This document shows, piece by piece, positions 36,697-45,680 of a DNA stretch of 64,000 nt; positions within the stretch are counted from its first letter, which is position 1; each line of letters opens with the position of its first letter. Where the stretch lies: positions 1 through 64,000 of the forward strand of contig NZ_MVHE01000012.1 in the NCBI RefSeq assembly GCF_002086155.1, written 5' to 3'. Source of the DNA: Mycobacterium angelicum. Lineage in GTDB: Bacteria > Actinomycetota > Actinomycetes > Mycobacteriales > Mycobacteriaceae. The position numbers were made by a program, and so were the translations under genes. A model generated the notes under the pieces. That model was not told where the DNA came from. It was given only the letters and a program-made list of their open reading frames with translations, and did no database searches.

Positions 36697-37409
36697 ACTT
36701 GGGCACCGACGACTGTCCAGCGCCACTCGAGTATGCGACTGTCATACGCTATTACGAGCTCTGGCGACGGATAACGCAATCTACGGGGAACGCGCCGGAT
36801 GATCCACCCGATTGGGAGAGTGGCCGCCTATATTTCCGTTCCGAATATGCGACGCAGGTGGCCGAGTGGCCAAAAGCAAAAGAATTCGGCGATTGGACGG
36901 CCTGGATTATCGAGCCTACACAAGAAGGCCACTACATCGTGCTTCGATCACTGAAACACGAACGAGCGAGCCGGCGGTCCGAAGAAATCGAGGCCGTATT
37001 TTCGCAGGTTTCCGCCGCCGGAAAATATATTATTGCCCATGTCGGAAACTGCCTGCGTTTAGATCTTAACCTTGACCCCTTGGTCAAATCTTGGGATCTC
37101 AGTGGGCAAAATTCACAGCTAGTAATAAGGCTGGCCCATAAGACAGTGGTCGATTATATGCTTCAAATCAGGCCCAATACCGATCGAGAATTCGCTGAAA
37201 AATACCTTAAACGTTACAGCAGTTTGAATGCTCCCGCGTCTTTTTGTTACGCATTTTCGGCTAAACAGAAGTACCTGCAGATCCTTACAATGACATTCCA
37301 GCAATTGAACGCCTCGTTGCTCAACGGGATGCCAGTGAGCATCACTTCTCAGGTTTCGCGCTGGGCCGACCAACTGGGTATTCCACCTAGTCCGGCAGAT
37401 AAGCAATAG
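36693..37409 (+). CDS. TNT immunity-like protein, copy 3
   Basis: 238 residues from TTG 36693, preceded by GGAGGAG and overlapping the previous stop (TTGA). Homologous to copies 1 and 2 (WPKAKEFGDWTAWIIEP, AAGKYIIAHVGNCLRL) but the most diverged, with a ~15-residue C-terminal extension WADQLGIPPSPADKQ. Intact, AT-rich. Probably an orphan immunity gene for a related TNT toxin not encoded here. Confidence 0.72.
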   Translation: MNLGTDDCPAPLEYATVIRYYELWRRITQSTGNAPDDPPDWESGRLYFRSEYATQVAEWPKAKEFGDWTAWIIEPTQEGHYIVLRSLKHERASRRSEEIEAVFSQVSAAGKYIIAHVGNCLRLDLNLDPLVKSWDLSGQNSQLVIRLAHKTVVDYMLQIRPNTDREFAEKYLKRYSSLNAPASFCYAFSAKQKYLQILTMTFQQLNASLLNGMPVSITSQVSRWADQLGIPPSPADKQ

Positions 37410-37425
37410 CAAAGCTAAGCAGCAC

Positions 37426-38091
37426 ATGGTTAGTTGCACAATTGATTTAAGCGGTTTTCCTCCCGCTTGGCATCGGATTGTCCGATCGTGGTACGCCTGG
37501 CAAGAGATCTTCCTGCGCGCAACGGGCAGCTTCCCGGGCAAGAATCAACGCGAACCACGGGGCGGGGAAACGCGAGAGGAGATTTTTTGGGGAGGACGAC
37601 CGCCCGTTATGGTCGGCAACAACGAATTAGCGTTTGTTGACAATGCCGATGTCTCCTATTATCTCGTGTTGGAGGACGGCAAATATTATATCGATACCAA
37701 GGAAAGAGGATCGAGGGGTCGATACTGGATGTTCAGGAACTTTGAAGATGCCGAGAAATATTTGCTCTTCTTAATGAGTCAGATAGCACGACCTGGAAAA
37801 TACACCGAATCCCCACGGTACCGCTGGTACCGGGCCGGCTTGGACCCGCGGGTAACCCTTGGGCGGCCGGATCCGACAAATTTTCCCGGACGAGTCAGTC
37901 TGACAGTGGACCAAGAAGCCAGGGACCGAGGATGGACAGGCGAAAGCGATGCCCCTGCAGCTTCACATGTCATCGTTCGCAGTTTCAACGAGCTTGATGC
38001 GGAGCTTCGCAGGGATGTCCCGCATGACTGGTTCAGTATCAACATCTCAGCGGCGCCTGAGTCCGTTTGCCATAGGGACAATTTGCAATGA
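37426..38091 (+). CDS. immunity-type B protein, intact copy
   Basis: 221 residues from ATG 37426 (MVSCTIDLSGFPPAWHRIVR). Distinct from copies 1-3, but with a similar arrangement: an aromatic region (RYWMFRNFEDAEKYLLFLMSQIAR) then YRAGLDPRVTLGRPDP, which parallels the SGLNPRIRI block of the A-type proteins. Likely a second branch of the same immunity superfamily (Imm61-like is my guess). Its start lies 17 bp after copy 3, and its stop overlaps the next ORF. Confidence 0.68.
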   Translation: MVSCTIDLSGFPPAWHRIVRSWYAWQEIFLRATGSFPGKNQREPRGGETREEIFWGGRPPVMVGNNELAFVDNADVSYYLVLEDGKYYIDTKERGSRGRYWMFRNFEDAEKYLLFLMSQIARPGKYTESPRYRWYRAGLDPRVTLGRPDPTNFPGRVSLTVDQEARDRGWTGESDAPAASHVIVRSFNELDAELRRDVPHDWFSINISAAPESVCHRDNLQ

Positions 38092-38309
38092 GCAAGAAGA
38101 TCGCTGGAAAGACATTTTCCACACCTGAAGAGGCAGGCGTTACACCGCCGAGCGAAGCGGAATTGGCGCATGCGCGGAGGCTTTTCGATGATTTCCAGAA
38201 GAAGGTAGACGCCATCGCTCCCGAGGATCGGGTGACGGATGTTTCACCCAAATTTTGGGACGATACTTCAGGCACTGAGTATGAACACCCGAAAGGCGAT
38301 AAGGCCTGA
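38088..38309 (+). CDS. small conserved ORF of the immunity array, copy 2
   Basis: 73 residues from ATG 38088, overlapping the preceding stop as ATGA. Homologous to the ORF at 36397 (FSTPEEAGVTPPSEAELAHARRLF, SPKFWDDTSGTEYE), but shorter at the C-terminus. Repeated occurrence directly behind an immunity-type gene suggests a conserved partner. Function unknown. Confidence 0.68.
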   Translation: MSKKIAGKTFSTPEEAGVTPPSEAELAHARRLFDDFQKKVDAIAPEDRVTDVSPKFWDDTSGTEYEHPKGDKA

Positions 38310-38778
38310 CTCTTGGGCACCGCTTCGGAAAGCTCAAACGATCGATCCTAACTGCCGATTCATCAGGGCATGCGATAAGTTCCGAAGGAATCGGCATAGT
38401 TCCCAGCTAGCGGCGAGCGCCGAGCAACCGTCATTCTCCAACAATCCTCGGACCAGACGGCCACCAGTACTTCCTTGCCCGACTTGATCGACCGATCAAG
38501 TGTCAACCGAACGAGGGATTCGAGTGGACCCATCGCCAATCTTCTATGCCACGATCAGCGACCTGATGCCTGCGCAATCGTGACAGTTTACAGACGGTGA
38601 AAATTAAGTAATATTCCGCGCTTGAGATCCGCTCGCGTGTATCGACACTTACGTCAGATGCAACGCAACATACGAAATTCTCTAATTGATCTCCGAAACC
38701 ACAGCTGCAAGGCTCAAACGTACTCCTGACCGGCGCAGAATTGCGCCGGCGCCAAGCTAGCCAAAGAGAGACATTCTT
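38310..38778. other. non-coding AT-rich spacer at the island's end
   Basis: 469 bp between the last array gene and the PPE gene. No ORF with coding character was found in six frames. It holds a 20-bp perfect palindrome (38482-38501) and, at its right end, the PPE leader with AAAGAGAG as a weak ribosome binding site. It probably carries the PPE promoter. Confidence 0.5.
38482..38501. promoter_or_regulatory. 20-bp palindrome, candidate operator
   Basis: ACTTGATCG and CGATCAAGT are exact inverted repeats separated by AC. A symmetric site of this size is typical of a dimeric regulator binding site. It lies 278 bp upstream of the PPE start; the regulator is unknown. Confidence 0.45.
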
Positions 38779-40743
38779 GTGAACTACTCGTTGTTGCCGC
38801 CGGAAATAAGCTCGGCGCGGATGTACGGTGGCGCGGGCTCGGACCCGCTTTTTGCTGCGGCGGCAGGCTGGGACGGGCTGGCTGCAGAACTGAATGCGGC
38901 GGCAACGTCGTTCAGGTCAACAACGTCGGGTCTGGCCGATGGCGCCTGGCAGGGTCCCGCGTCGGCGGCCATGGCTGCCGCTGCGGAACCCTACGCACAA
39001 TTGCTGACTGCCACCGGGGCAAAGGCCGAGCTAGCTGCCGTACAGGCGCGTGCTGCGGCGAACGTGTTCGAGTCAGCGCTGGCAGCCATGGTGCATCCCG
39101 GTGCCGTGAGCGCCAACCGCATTCGGCTGGTGTCGCTGGCAATGTCGAACATATTCGGGCTCCACGCCCCGGCGATAGCGGCCGTCGAAGCCGCTTACGA
39201 GGGAATGTGGGCGCAGGACGCGGCGGCGATGGCGGGCTATCACGCCAGCGCGTCGGCGGTGGTTGGGCAGCTTGCGGCATGGCAGCAAGTCACCCAAAAC
39301 GTCAACTGGGGAATCGGCAACATCGGCGACAAGAATCTGGGCAGCGGCAACACCGGAAACAGCAACATCGGCAACGGAAACTACGGCAGCAGCAACCTGG
39401 GCAGCGGAAACGGCAATGTTTTCGTCGACGGCCAGACGTCAAGCTTCAATGTGGGCAGCGGAAATACCGGCAATTACAACTTCGGCAACGGAAACGGCGG
39501 CTTCAACGGCGCCGTGGGCAGCTTCAATGTCGGGAGCGGAAACCTCGGCAATTCCAACTTCGGTGGCGGCAACTTCGGCGACCACAACACCGGCTTCGGC
39601 AACTTCGGCAACTGGAACGTCGGCGTCGGAAACGGCGGACCCAACGCGGGACTTCAGGCCTCATCCGGCAACGCGAACGTAGGCTTCGGCAACGGTGGTA
39701 ACAACAACTTCGGTGGCGGCAACACCGGTAACGCCAACGTCGGCTTCGGAAACGTCGGCAACAGCAACTTCGGGTTCGGAAACACCGGTAACGGCAACTT
39801 CGGCTTTGGCAACACTGGCCACGGCAACATCGGCATTGGACTCACCGGCGATCATCAGATCGGCTTCGGCGGCCTGAACTCGGGCAGCGGGAACATCGGC
39901 TTCGGCAACTCGGGCACCAACAACGTCGGCTTCTTCAACTCTGGCAGCGGCAATTTCGGTGTGGGGAACTCCGGCGTCACCAACACCGGCCTGGCGAATT
40001 CAGGCAATATAAACACCGGCATCGGGAACTCGGGCCTGATCAATACTGGTTTAGGAAACGCGCAGGTCGTCAATACCGGCTTCGGAAACTCGGGAGGCGT
40101 CAACACCGGGTTCGCGAATTCCGGCGACTACAACACAGGCAACTTCAACAGCGGCGACTTCAACACGGGCAGCTTCAATTCGGGTTTGTTCAACTCCGGC
40201 AGCCTGAACGGGGGCGATTACAACACCGGGTTCTCTAATTCCGGTTACGGGAACACCGGTATGGGGAACTCGGGCCAGATCAACACAGGCGGCTTCAACT
40301 CCGGCGCTTTGAACACCGGTTTTGGCAAATCGGGCGACGGCACCGATCCCAACTCGGGGTTCGGGAACACCGGCATTGGAAATTCGGGCTTCAATAACTC
40401 CGGCACCGGAAATTCGGGGATTGGAAACTCCAGCCCCCTGTTCGACTCTTTCAACTTTACGAACTCCGGAATCCACAATGCGGGCCAGTCGCTGACCGGG
40501 CTCAACAACACGGCTGCGATATCCTCAGGTTTTGGCAACGTGGGTCTCGGCCCCACCGGAATTCGTTGGGGTTCCGGCTTCGCGAACACGGGCTTCAACC
40601 AATCGGGTATCGGCAACTTCAGCCTTGATTTCAGCTCGGCCATCGCCGCTCAATCGGGTCTTGGCAACTTGGGTTTGTCCGACTCGGGCGCCTTTAACGC
40701 ACTCGACCAAGTCTCAGGCTTCTTGCACCGGAACGCTTCGTAG
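38779..40743 (+). CDS. PPE-MPTR family protein
   Basis: 654 residues from GTG 38779. Residues 1-~175 form the PPE helical domain ([53 protein letters not shown]). The rest is ~90 units of the NxGxGNxG pentapeptide-like MPTR repeat with [16 protein letters not shown] and NSGVINTG variants. Such proteins are exported by ESX-5 and sit at the surface. No PE partner is adjacent. The 3' end overlaps the convergent TetR gene by 30 bp. Confidence 0.93.
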   Translation: MNYSLLPPEISSARMYGGAGSDPLFAAAAGWDGLAAELNAAATSFRSTTSGLADGAWQGPASAAMAAAAEPYAQLLTATGAKAELAAVQARAAANVFESALAAMVHPGAVSANRIRLVSLAMSNIFGLHAPAIAAVEAAYEGMWAQDAAAMAGYHASASAVVGQLAAWQQVTQNVNWGIGNIGDKNLGSGNTGNSNIGNGNYGSSNLGSGNGNVFVDGQTSSFNVGSGNTGNYNFGNGNGGFNGAVGSFNVGSGNLGNSNFGGGNFGDHNTGFGNFGNWNVGVGNGGPNAGLQASSGNANVGFGNGGNNNFGGGNTGNANVGFGNVGNSNFGFGNTGNGNFGFGNTGHGNIGIGLTGDHQIGFGGLNSGSGNIGFGNSGTNNVGFFNSGSGNFGVGNSGVTNTGLANSGNINTGIGNSGLINTGLGNAQVVNTGFGNSGGVNTGFANSGDYNTGNFNSGDFNTGSFNSGLFNSGSLNGGDYNTGFSNSGYGNTGMGNSGQINTGGFNSGALNTGFGKSGDGTDPNSGFGNTGIGNSGFNNSGTGNSGIGNSSPLFDSFNFTNSGIHNAGQSLTGLNNTAAISSGFGNVGLGPTGIRWGSGFANTGFNQSGIGNFSLDFSSAIAAQSGLGNLGLSDSGAFNALDQVSGFLHRNAS

Positions 40744-41361
40744 AATCGCTCCCTGCAGATTTGCGGCAAGCCAGGGCTCGAACTGCTCGAGGGTGTAGCC
40801 GGCACTGCCCACCATCAGTTCGTACATGGCCGGGCTGGCCAGTGCCCATGCGGTATCCGCGGCTTGTTCTCGCGGGAGTTGCAGCACCTCGTCCGGAATG
40901 GTGGACAACAGCTCTTGGAACGTTCCGCGGCGCAGTACCTGTAGCTCTTGCCATTCTTCTGCGATCGCCTTGTCGACGGCAGCTCCTTCGCGGTAGGCCT
41001 GCCACGCCAGCGCTGAACGCTTGGCAATGGTGCAGAACCACGTCGCAATCTGAGCCAGCGTGCCGGCAGGCGTGTCTGGATGAAGCTGAGCCGCATAGTA
41101 CTTCGGCGATGGCGTCGCGCCTGGCGTGAGCGTGCTGAACAGATATGCGCGCAACAGCGCGCGTTTGCTGCCCCAAGCCAGGTAGAGCGTTTGCACAGTG
41201 ACCCCGGCGCGTTCGGCGATGCGGTTGACCGTGGCGGCGACGTAGCCGACCCGAGCAAATTCTTCGGCAGCGGCCTCCAGCAGCAGCCTGCGGGTCTCGG
41301 CGCGTGACGCGGCCCCGGCTTCACGCAACCGGGTCGTATTGCGAGGCCGCTTGCTCTCCAC
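40714..41361 (-). CDS. TetR-family transcriptional regulator
   Basis: 215 residues from GTG 41361; an upstream ATG at 41406 would put the palindrome at 41385-41401 inside the gene, so the GTG is preferred. N-terminal [54 protein letters not shown]. The C-terminal ligand domain is unremarkable. It is divergent from the LysR gene. Probably represses its own and neighbouring promoters. Confidence 0.9.
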   Translation of the reverse strand: MESKRPRNTTRLREAGAASRAETRRLLLEAAAEEFARVGYVAATVNRIAERAGVTVQTLYLAWGSKRALLRAYLFSTLTPGATPSPKYYAAQLHPDTPAGTLAQIATWFCTIAKRSALAWQAYREGAAVDKAIAEEWQELQVLRRGTFQELLSTIPDEVLQLPREQAADTAWALASPAMYELMVGSAGYTLEQFEPWLAANLQGAILRSVPVQEA

Positions 41362-41384
41362 GCGGCATAGCCTACCCGAAAAGA

Positions 41385-41401
41385 TTTTAGTGGAGCTAAA
41401 A
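41385..41401. promoter_or_regulatory. palindromic operator candidate for the TetR gene
   Basis: TTTTAG and CTAAAA are exact inverted repeats with a 5-base centre (TGGAG), 24 bp ahead of the TetR start codon and between the divergent TetR and LysR genes. A dyad of this type and place is the usual autoregulatory TetR operator. Confidence 0.55.
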
Positions 41402-41526
41402 CGCATTAGAGTGCTACTCTACTGCGATGTAACCAGGCATTACGCACGTGGGAACCACTGCACGGTCGCTATCCGGTGGGTGACGAGCGGGCACCGATCC
41501 ACTGCGCAACGAGGGTTGGAGGCGGT

Positions 41527-42450
41527 ATGGAGCTTTATCAGCTGCGCTATTTCCAGACGGTCGCAGACGTCGGCACGCTGCGTGATGCCGCAGAGCGGCT
41601 GGCGGTTTCCCAGTCGACGGTCAGTCGGGCCATCGCCATGCTCGAATCCGAGATCGGGGTCGAACTGTTCACCCGGTGCGGGCGGGGCAATGAACTCAAC
41701 CGGTTTGGGCAGGCGTTCCTGCGGGCAAGTCGAACCGCGCAGCGCAGTCTCGAGACGGCGGTTTCCGACGTGCGCCAGCTGGCGGGTGTCGACAGCGGGA
41801 CTGTGGCGCTTGGATTTCTGGTGTCACTCGGCGCTGCGACCGTGCCCCGCTTGATCCGTCGCCATCATGAGCACCATCCCTGGTCGCGCTTCATATTGCG
41901 TCAAGGCTCTGGACCAGCACTGGTCGAAGACCTGACCAAAGGCGTGATTGACGTCTGCCTCAGCTATCCCATGGCATTCGACGACGCGCCCGGCGTGAAA
42001 TGGCGCAACCTATTCACCCAGCAGCTTTACGCCGTCGTCGACCGGCAGCATCCGCTGGCTCACCGAGAGGTGATCGGCTTCGAAGAACTTGCCGGACAGC
42101 CGTTTGTTGCTCTCGACCGGGGCCACACGCTGCGCAGGATCTTTGACGACGCTTGCACGCGCCATTCGATCACGCCGACCATCGCCTTCGAGGGAACTGA
42201 CCTCACCACATTGCGGGGCTTGATCGCTGCGCGGCTGGGGGTCGCCGTGCTGCCCAAAGCGGCCGCGCCGACTCCCGGCGTCGTCGAGATAGCGATCGAC
42301 GATCAGCAACTGGTGCGACCGATCGCCATCGGCTGGATGACCAACAGGTATCTGCCCCCGTCCGGAGCCGCTTTCCGCGACAGCGTGATCGAGTCTTGCG
42401 GGTTGCCGGAACGCGATTCCGCGGGTCCCGTGCGTCGTATCGCGGGCTGA
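41527..42450 (+). CDS. LysR-family transcriptional regulator
   Basis: 307 residues from ATG 41527 with GGAGG five bases upstream. N-terminal winged HTH (LRYFQTVADVGTLRDAAERLAVSQSTVSRAIAMLE) and a type 2 periplasmic-binding-like effector domain (GTVALGFLVSLGAATVPRLIRRHHEHHP). It resembles the HTH regulators of aromatic or ester catabolism. The CocE-type hydrolase follows directly, 26 bp after its stop, and may be its target. Confidence 0.92.
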   Translation: MELYQLRYFQTVADVGTLRDAAERLAVSQSTVSRAIAMLESEIGVELFTRCGRGNELNRFGQAFLRASRTAQRSLETAVSDVRQLAGVDSGTVALGFLVSLGAATVPRLIRRHHEHHPWSRFILRQGSGPALVEDLTKGVIDVCLSYPMAFDDAPGVKWRNLFTQQLYAVVDRQHPLAHREVIGFEELAGQPFVALDRGHTLRRIFDDACTRHSITPTIAFEGTDLTTLRGLIAARLGVAVLPKAAAPTPGVVEIAIDDQQLVRPIAIGWMTNRYLPPSGAAFRDSVIESCGLPERDSAGPVRRIAG

Positions 42451-42476
42451 AATCGGCTGCAGATTCAGGAGTTAGC

Positions 42477-44165
42477 ATGACGTCGCAATATCCAATCTAT
42501 GACCGTCCCTGGAAGCGTCCCGGCGCCCGTCGATACGCGGCGGCCCGTCTTCGCAAGATCCTTCGTCCGCCCGTTCGGGTGGCGGCGGCTCCGGCCGATC
42601 TCGTGGCAGACCGCGACGTCGCTGTCCACCTGCGCGACGGTGTAGTGCTGCGGGTCAATGTCTATCGGCCTCATCGCGAGGGGCCGTTCCCGGTCGTCCT
42701 CTCAGCCCACCCATACGGCAAGGACAAGTGCCCCAAACACAGGGGGCGCCGCTGGAGCCTCAACCCGCAGTTTCGCATCATGCGTCAGACCGCCCCATTC
42801 GACATCTCCGACCAAACCAGTTGGGAGGCACCGGATCCGGTCTGGTGGCTGGCGCAGGGATACGCCGTGGTCAATGCCGATCTGCGCGGCGCCGGCAGTT
42901 CGGAGGGCGCCGGAGCCCTGCTATCCGATCAGGAAGCCCAAGACGTCTACGACCTCGTCGAGTGGGCCGGTGCTCAGCCATGGTCCAGCGGCAGCGTCGG
43001 TATGCTTGGCGTGTCGTACCTGGCCATATCGCAGTACAAGGCGGCCGCGCTGGCCCCGCCCAGCCTGAAGGCGATTTGTCCCTGGGAAGGCCTCACCGAC
43101 GCCTACCGCGATCTATTCACGCCGGGCGGAGTCGTCGAAAACGGATTCTCCCGGATATGGCAGGCCGGAATCAAACACACCATGCGCACCACTGAAGACC
43201 TTGGCGTGCAACGCAAGACGCACCCACTTCACGACCAGTGGTGGCAGTCACTGATACCCGACCTCGGCAAGATCGAGATCCCGATGCTCGTCTGCGCCAG
43301 CTTCTCGGACAACAACCTGCACAGTCGCGGATCCTTCCGCGCATTCGAACAGGTAAGTGCGACAGACAAATTCGTCTACACCCACCGTGACGGAAAGTGG
43401 GCCACCTTCTACGGCGACGACGCCCGCCTGGCCCAGCTCGCCTTCTTCGAGCGCTACCTCAAACACCGCGACGTGCCGAAGCCGCCCCGAGTTCGGCTCG
43501 AAGTCCGCGAACGCGGCGACGTCATTTCCGAGGTGCGCACCGAGCAGGAGTGGCCGCTGGCGCGTACACAATGGCGCGATCTCTACCTCGCCGAAGAAGG
43601 GCACCTTGATACCTTGGCACCGACGGTGGACGGATCTGTCACCTTTCGGACCCGGCGACGCGCGGCGGCATTCACCTTCCCCGTGGCGGCCGATCTCGAA
43701 CTCACCGGCCCGATGAGCTTGGCGCTATGGGTGTCCGTCGACGGCGCCGACGATGTAACGCTGTTTGCCGGAGTCGAGAAATGGATTGGCGACCAATGGA
43801 TTCCGTTCGAAGGCTCCTACGGCTTTGGCCGCGATCGGGTAACGACGGGCTGGCAGCGCGCGTCTTTGCGTGAAATCAACACGCAGCAGTCCACTGAATA
43901 CGAGCCAGTCCACACTTTCCAACGACGGCAACCTCTGTCGCCCGGCGAAGTCGTTCCCGTCGAAGTCGCACTCGGGCCATCGGCCACCGCCTTTCACGCC
44001 GGCGACCGCATCCGCCTGCTGGTTGCGGGCCGACAACTCGCACCGCGCAATCCCCTGTACGGCGCTTTTCCGGCCCTCTACGTGCCGGGCCCGCCGGCGC
44101 GGTGCACCCTGCATTGGGGAGCCCACCGGCCGGCCCGGCTGCGGGTTCCTGTCATTCCGGCATAG
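42477..44165 (+). CDS. CocE/NonD-type serine hydrolase (X-Pro dipeptidyl-peptidase fold)
   Basis: 562 residues from ATG 42477 (AGGAGTT upstream). Alpha/beta-hydrolase domain with AHPYGKDKCP, DLRGAGSSEGAG, the nucleophile elbow GVSYLA (Ser180) and a cap, then a C-terminal jelly-roll (residues ~380-560). Members hydrolyse esters or amides such as cocaine, glutaryl-7-ACA or Xaa-Pro peptides; the actual substrate is unknown. Probably co-transcribed with the LysR gene. Confidence 0.9.
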   Translation: MTSQYPIYDRPWKRPGARRYAAARLRKILRPPVRVAAAPADLVADRDVAVHLRDGVVLRVNVYRPHREGPFPVVLSAHPYGKDKCPKHRGRRWSLNPQFRIMRQTAPFDISDQTSWEAPDPVWWLAQGYAVVNADLRGAGSSEGAGALLSDQEAQDVYDLVEWAGAQPWSSGSVGMLGVSYLAISQYKAAALAPPSLKAICPWEGLTDAYRDLFTPGGVVENGFSRIWQAGIKHTMRTTEDLGVQRKTHPLHDQWWQSLIPDLGKIEIPMLVCASFSDNNLHSRGSFRAFEQVSATDKFVYTHRDGKWATFYGDDARLAQLAFFERYLKHRDVPKPPRVRLEVRERGDVISEVRTEQEWPLARTQWRDLYLAEEGHLDTLAPTVDGSVTFRTRRRAAAFTFPVAADLELTGPMSLALWVSVDGADDVTLFAGVEKWIGDQWIPFEGSYGFGRDRVTTGWQRASLREINTQQSTEYEPVHTFQRRQPLSPGEVVPVEVALGPSATAFHAGDRIRLLVAGRQLAPRNPLYGAFPALYVPGPPARCTLHWGAHRPARLRVPVIPA

Positions 44166-44483
44166 CGCACGCTGACCCACTCCCACATCGAATCGATATT
44201 TAGTCCTGTTCGTCTCCGTAAAATGGGTTCGCAATATCTTGTTCGATTCATAGTTGCCATTTATCGCGTCAAAATTGATTCGAATTGATCAGCAGTTGCA
44301 GGGGCTGGGCGTAGTACTTACGCTTGCCGTGCCCGTAATCAGTACCCTGAGCATACGGGACTCTTGCGCAACCGCCAGCCGATGAACTTTTGGTTCAGCA
44401 AGCCTCGCAAGGGATCTTAATACTTGGAAATCGGCGGGGAATTTGAGGTCTAGTATGTCGAATGCGTTCGCAGGAAATACCCA
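44166..44483. other. AT-rich intergenic region before a PPE gene
   Basis: 318 bp without a coding frame of interest. It contains ATTCGAAT and two close AATTGAT copies, but nothing I can name as a promoter. A weak RBS (CAGGAAAT) precedes the PPE ATG. Probably the promoter region of the PPE gene. Confidence 0.4.
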
Positions 44484-45656
44484 ATGACGGCGGCAATGTG
44501 GATGAGTTCGCCGCCGGAGGTGCATTCTGCGTTGCTTACCGCCGGTCCGGGCCCCGCACCGTTGGTGGCCGCCGCCGCAGGATGGTCATCGCTGAGCGCC
44601 GAGTATGCAGCGGTGGCCGAGGAACTCACCACAGTGCTAGCCGCGATTACCGCCGCAGCATGGCAAGGACCAAGCGGTGAAATCTGCGTGGCGGCATATG
44701 CGCCGTATCTGACGTGGCTGGTGCAGGCCAGCACCGATAGCGCGGTCACCGCCGCTGCTCACGACGTTGCAGCTACGGCCTATGTCAGTGCGCTGGCGAC
44801 GATGCCGACATTGGGCGAGTTGGCGGCCAACCATGCCACCCATGCGGTGCTGGCCGGCACGAACTTCTTCGGCATCAACACCATCCCCATCGCACTCAAC
44901 GAAGCCGACTACGTCCGAATGTGGATCCAAGCCGCCGCCACCATGAGCGCCTATGAGGCCGTCTCTGTCTCTGCGCTAGCCTCAGCACCGCACACCACCC
45001 CGCCACCTATCATCATCAAATCCTCGGCGGCGGCGGTTGTGGGCAGCATTGCGGCCAATCTGGTCGTTACTCTGACCCCAATTGAGCAATTGCTGCAGGC
45101 GCTATTCGTATTTCTGCTACAAGAAGCGATAGATCTCTTTTTATTGGCCGGATACTCATTGGTGGCGATTGTATTTTCGCCGATCCTTGTTGTTGAGGCC
45201 CTACTAATACTACTGTCTGGCGACGTTGCCGATGCGCTTGCGTTGCTGCATGTTGTCTATATGCTTTGGGATTTGGTCGCCACAGTGGCTTTTCAGGTCT
45301 TGATAAATCCCTTCTTGTTCGCGGACGCAGTTATTGAATGGATTCTCGGTGGCGGGGTTACTTTGGGCGCGACGTCAGCTGTGGCAAGTCCTCTCGTGGC
45401 AACGCCCGCCGGTTCGATTGCGGGGGCTTCGGCCGTTGCGCCAGCTGCATCAGCGGTAACGGTCGGGGCTGCGTCCGCAGCGCCGGCGTCAGCGGTGTCA
45501 GTTGCCCGCGGCGCTGCAGTCACGGGGTTTGCCGGGTCTCAGACTCACGGCGATGCGGCGCCAGCGGGCGGCTTGGCCACGATCGGTGGCGATGGCTGTG
45601 GCGGCAGAACTGCGGTGCCGATGCTGCCGAGGACCTGGGGGGCGGGCGCAACATAA
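44484..45656 (+). CDS. PPE family protein with hydrophobic mid-section
   Basis: 390 residues from ATG 44484. PPE domain (residues 1-~175): [50 protein letters not shown]. After residue ~190 there is an unusual long hydrophobic region ([29 protein letters not shown]... LLILLSG) and an Ala-rich tail ending [11 protein letters not shown]. The C-terminal motif resembles other PPE tails (the PPW type is a possibility). No PE partner adjacent. Confidence 0.9.
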   Translation: MTAAMWMSSPPEVHSALLTAGPGPAPLVAAAAGWSSLSAEYAAVAEELTTVLAAITAAAWQGPSGEICVAAYAPYLTWLVQASTDSAVTAAAHDVAATAYVSALATMPTLGELAANHATHAVLAGTNFFGINTIPIALNEADYVRMWIQAAATMSAYEAVSVSALASAPHTTPPPIIIKSSAAAVVGSIAANLVVTLTPIEQLLQALFVFLLQEAIDLFLLAGYSLVAIVFSPILVVEALLILLSGDVADALALLHVVYMLWDLVATVAFQVLINPFLFADAVIEWILGGGVTLGATSAVASPLVATPAGSIAGASAVAPAASAVTVGAASAAPASAVSVARGAAVTGFAGSQTHGDAAPAGGLATIGGDGCGGRTAVPMLPRTWGAGAT

Positions 45657-45680
45657 ACCGTTCCCGGCATAGCGGGCCTT

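Noticed and set aside
39300..40640. Dense short direct repeats that look CRISPR-like at first glance
   Set aside because: They are in-frame NxGxGNxG codon repeats of the PPE-MPTR protein, with no spacers and no cas genes.
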